Shown here in pieces: positions 60,855 to 64,000 of a stretch of DNA of 64,000 nt. A program made the translations under genes and the position numbers. Origin of the DNA: Thunnus maccoyii (lineage: Eukaryota > Chordata > Actinopteri > Scombriformes > Scombridae); NCBI RefSeq assembly GCF_910596095.1, contig NC_056550.1, forward strand, positions 23,680,001 through 23,744,000, read 5' to 3'. The notes beneath the pieces are model-generated. The model made no database searches. It was not told the origin of the DNA and worked only from the letters and a program-made list of their open reading frames with translations. Position 1 is the stretch's first letter, and every line of letters begins with the position of its first letter.

Positions 60855-60916
60855 TAATAGAAAATATTAGAAATTTCAAATCCCTTTCTGGTCCGAGCCT
60901 CCATCACAATATACCA

Positions 60917-61193
60917 TAGCTGAAACACTTGGTCGATCAGTTAATTTTATTGATAATTAGTTAATTGCCAAACATTACTGAGTTCAAGCTTCTCAATTGT
61001 AAGTATTTGCCGCTTTTCTTTATCTTGTGTGATAATAAACTGGACACCCTTGTGTGTTTTGGACTGTTTGTCAGATAAAACAAGCAGGTTTAACATGTGA
61101 CAGGCATTTATCGCCATTGTCTGATTTTTTTTTCTGAATTGAGAAAATAGATAATAAGTAAAATAATGAAAATAATCATTAGTCGCAGCTGGT
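60917..61193 (-). repeat. hAT-like TIR repeat, copy M
   Basis: Carries AGCTGAAACACTTGGTCGAT, TTCAAGCTTCTCAATTGTAA, GTGTTTTGGACTGTTTGTCA and ATAATCATTAGTCGCAGCTG. Confidence 0.6.
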
Positions 61194-61384
61194 CAGTGTG
61201 TGATAGATGTGCTGTTTCCTTTTTGTCGTTTATGAGAAATTATTACAAAATGCTGCATCGTATGTATGTTTTAAGATATTCCTGGATCAGGACCTGAGTG
61301 TGGATTCCCCAAATTTCACTGATATTTCTGTAATATTTACTTTTAAACAACATTTTTGAGATATACTGCTGACTAGTAAACACA

Positions 61385-61735
61385 CAACCTCCTTGGATCA
61401 GTTATTTAAGAAACAGTTAAAAACATCTATTTCAGTTAGCTTTTAATTATTGTTTCAACTTTAGGCTTTATGATTTATTTACTCATGGATTTAATTACAT
61501 TTTAAAGTGATTTACAGTATTTTTAACCCTATATTTAATAGTGTAATATATTCTGTTTTACTCTAATCATTTTATGTGTAATGCACTTGAACTGTTTAAA
61601 GTGTCCTTGAACATGATAAACTGTGAACTATGTTGTATGTATGTTGTATATTTGCATTTTCTGTTGTTTTAAATATAAAAGCACTTTGAGCTGCACTTTC
61701 TATATGAAAGGTGCAACACAAATAAAGCTGATTCT
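61385..61735 (+). mobile_element. LINE (L2-like) 3' fragment
   Basis: AAGAAACAGTTAAAAACATC reads KKQLKTS, matching the end of the L2-type ORF. It is followed at 61679-61735 by AAGCACTTTGAGCTGCACTT and AATAAAGCTGATTC, the tail in forward orientation. Confidence 0.6.
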
Positions 61736-62138
61736 TGTTAATATAAAATTTTAAATGAAATATATACATGTGGTAATAACCAGTTGGATGCTGCAGCCGG
61801 TCGTACAAACTCACACGTATCATCTAGTGTTACCACCAATGTTCTTTGTCTTTGGGGCTGTTTGTGCACGACCCTCTTTAGTGCACATTCCTGTCTTACT
61901 TGGCTCTCACACCAAAGGGTCACGGGAAGGCATGTGTGCTCCTTGGTTAATTTTAGCCCTCATTTCATCGAGGCCATTGAGACAAAACACAGAGCAACCA
62001 CCTCATCCCGTTTGCCGGACTGTGAAGCCACGTTCCCTCTGATCTCTGAACACCTTTTAACAGACTGAACCGCTGGATCACTGAACACATGCTTGTACCG
62101 ACTACTGTTCTGTGGACAAAGTGGAAAGATCTTAGTAG

Positions 62139-62325
62139 GCAGTGGTGGAAAGAAACCAAGTACTGTACTTAAGTACAATTTGGGGGTACTTGCATGATAG
62201 TTGATTATTTCCATTTGCTGCTACTTTATACTTCCACTCCACTACATTTCAGAGGGAAATATTGTACTTTCTACTCCACTACATTTATTTGACAGCTTTA
62301 GTTACTTTTCAGGTGAAGATTTGAC
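62139..62325 (+). repeat. AAGTACAATATTT-type dispersed repeat, forward copy
   Basis: GGCAGTGGTGGAAAG at the start, then ACTTCCACTCCACTACATTT, CAGAGGGAAATATTGTACTT and TTATTTGACAGCTTTAGTTA. Inverse of the copy at 13860-14035. Confidence 0.75.
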
Positions 62326-62379
62326 ACAATGGATAATATAACAAGCTTTTAAAATACAACACATTGTTAAAGATGAAAC

Positions 62380-62713
62380 CAGTGGTTTCCAACCTTTTTG
62401 GCTTTTGACGTCTTACAAAAAGCAGTGTGTAGTCGGGGTCACATTTCACATGTCTATGAGTTGTTAACAGCTCCACCAAATAGTGATTTTTCCCTCTAAA
62501 CTTCTCACATGCTTTCATTTCAATAAATGTTCAAATGATCCAATATTTCACCAGAAATCAAAGATTAGAGAAAAAGTCCCAAAAACTGGAAACAGATTTG
62601 TGTATCAGAACTTTGTTTTTTCTTCTTTTCTCTCCCATTAATCATCTCACGACCCCTCAGATTTATCTGGTGACCCTTTGGAGGGGGCCGAGCCCTAGGT
62701 TGGGACCCCCTGG
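62380..62713. repeat. hAT-type MITE (CAGTGGTTTCCAACC termini)
   Basis: Left end CAGTGGTTTCCAACCTTTTT; right end CTAGGTTGGGACCCCCTG, its imperfect inverse. Internal CCCTTTGGAGGGGGCC matches a fish repeat type I recognise. No coding. Confidence 0.7.
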
Positions 62714-62739
62714 ACTAAGCTTGCTAACTGTATATAACG

Positions 62740-62960
62740 TAGACTGTAACACATTTCCCTGTAAAATTACAGTAAATTACTGGCAGCTGTAGCATTTTAC
62801 CTTTTTTTTTTTTACAATGTCACTACTGTAATTTACTTTAATCTACTGTAATTTACAGTGTTGTTATATAATCTACATGAACAGTTTCTTACTGTAAATG
62901 TTACACTAAACAACTGAAAAGTTTTCTTCTTATTCATATCAATAAAAACAGCTGTACATT
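62740..62960. repeat. Probable TACAGTAAATTAC-type repeat
   Basis: Repeated forward and inverted forms of ACTGTAATTTAC/TACAGTAAATTAC with a T tract between. Typical of a small fish MITE; boundaries are not clear. Confidence 0.45.
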
Positions 62961-63700
62961 GCAGACATATACTGTAAATAACAATGTGTCTTCAATCTTA
63001 ATGGTCCAGTAATGAGATCAGCTCAGTTTTACATTTAAAAACCTTTAAAAACCTTTAACATCTATCACAAAAGGGGATGAGACAAGTGACTGCTTTATGG
63101 AACTGAGCATTTATGCAGACACTTTCATGCCAAATATATGCAAGTATGCATGTTTAAATAAAATAATTCTCAAGGTTCATGCCCTTTCAAAGGGGGTCAA
63201 TGTAAATCTGTTAATTTTAATATCCTGAGCTGCCAGCAAAACTTAGTCATGAGTCTAGACAGCAACTGCTTTGCAAACTACTGTTTAAAAAATATAAAAG
63301 CACAAATAAACAGATTGCAGGATACACAGTTTGTAATATCTTCACATGTCCTCTGTTATAACTGGCAGAAGGTCGACATCCAAGCTTCCAGGCTCAATGA
63401 GTGAGAAAGAAACAAGAGTGAAAATCAAGCGCAGAGTGAGAGAAAGAGAAATGAAACAACTGAATGGCAGAAATAAACAGTTTGCACAAGGTTTACACCT
63501 AAATTACCTTTATGAAGTGACGTCAAGTTCTTCAGAAGAGTGGTGACGAGGATTAACTGTGAGCTTGTTTGTCTCCTTAGGAATTACTCTCCCCGACTGG
63601 CCTTTGTTCTCCTTTCAGGTTTAATCACAACACAAGTGGACTAACGTCAGCATTCAATGATGTGTAGTTCAAGAGAAAACAGTCATTCAAAAATAATCTT

Positions 63701-64000
63701 TAAAGGTGCAGTGTGTAGAATTTAGTTGCATCTAGTGGAACGGACTTGGCAGAAATGGAATATAATATTCATAAGTATGTTTTAATGAACATAAGAATTG
63801 TTGCGTCTTCATTAGCTTAGAATGAGCCCTTTATATCTACATAGGGAGCGGGGTGGTCTTCCATGGAGGCCGCCATGTTGTACCTCCATGTTTGTACAGT
63901 AGACCAGAAAGGACAAACCATTCACTGGCTCTAGGGAGGACCTTTTGTGGTTTTCGTGAGTTTTGCAGCCAAGGTAGGTTCTCCTACACGCTTGGATAAC
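63701..64000 (-). repeat. CAGTGTGTAGAATTTAG MITE, cut by window end
   Basis: Begins GCAGTGTGTAGAATTTAGTT and runs in reverse orientation to the copy at 44467-44823 (AGCCCTTTATATCTACATAG, CTCTAGGGAGGACCTTTTGT, GTAGGTTCTCCTACACGCTT). Confidence 0.8.

Larger units (their letters stand above)
56262..64000. other. Region downstream of gfap; no gene seen
   Basis: No protein-coding frame other than transposon remains. Much of it is covered by two foldback MITEs, hAT-like and other MITEs, and LINE-type fragments (listed). A gene may begin beyond the window. Confidence 0.55.

Overview
This 64 kb window is vertebrate nuclear DNA, most likely from a teleost fish of the spiny-rayed (acanthomorph) type. 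The evidence is exon-intron genes with GT-AG borders, fish-like protein sequences, dense microsatellites and many short fish-type DNA transposons. No bacterial, plasmid, CRISPR or phage features were seen. Species cannot be told from the sequence alone. Intergenic and intronic space makes up about 94% of the window.

Three protein genes were recognised, all on the + strand. (1) limd2 (coding exons 9772-10523, first coding exon not found, 3' UTR to about 13.6 kb) encodes a small single-LIM-domain protein. (2) map3k3 (noncoding exon ending 17936, CDS 25339-37583 in 16 coding exons, 3' UTR to about 40.9 kb) encodes a complete 617-residue MEKK3: PB1 domain, linker and C-terminal kinase. The assembled frame is unbroken and all catalytic motifs are present. 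(3) gfap (CDS 47513-54268 in 9 exons, 3' UTR to about 56.25 kb) encodes a complete 449-residue type III intermediate filament protein of astroglia. It has a TATA box 44 bases before the ATG. The genes are not an operon; each has its own control region. MAP3K3 acts upstream of MEK5/ERK5, p38 and NF-kB; LIMD2 is linked to cell motility; GFAP is structural. No functional link between them is implied by the sequence.

Layout: 1-9.77 kb has no recognised exon and holds several old transposon fragments. 13.6-16.5 kb is a repeat-rich spacer. 16.5-17.9 kb is a CpG-rich promoter and 5' exon of map3k3. 17.9-25.3 kb is the large first intron of map3k3, with a degenerate Penelope-like retroelement joined to a deleted Tc1-like element. 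25-41 kb is the map3k3 body. 41-47.5 kb is spacer with MITEs and candidate gfap control sequence. 47.5-56.3 kb is gfap. 56.3-64 kb is repeat-rich sequence without a recognised gene.

I saw no clear new biological system. The items most worth a second look are: a hAT-like TIR family present in about 13 copies, including one with doubled 5' termini and a perfect 8-bp target duplication; a palindromic foldback family in five copies; a LINE-type tail inserted into another repeat with a perfect 8-bp duplication; the Penelope/Tc1 chimera; an antisense, protein-like, GC-rich ORF inside a map3k3 intron; and possible gfap regulatory and alternative-end features.
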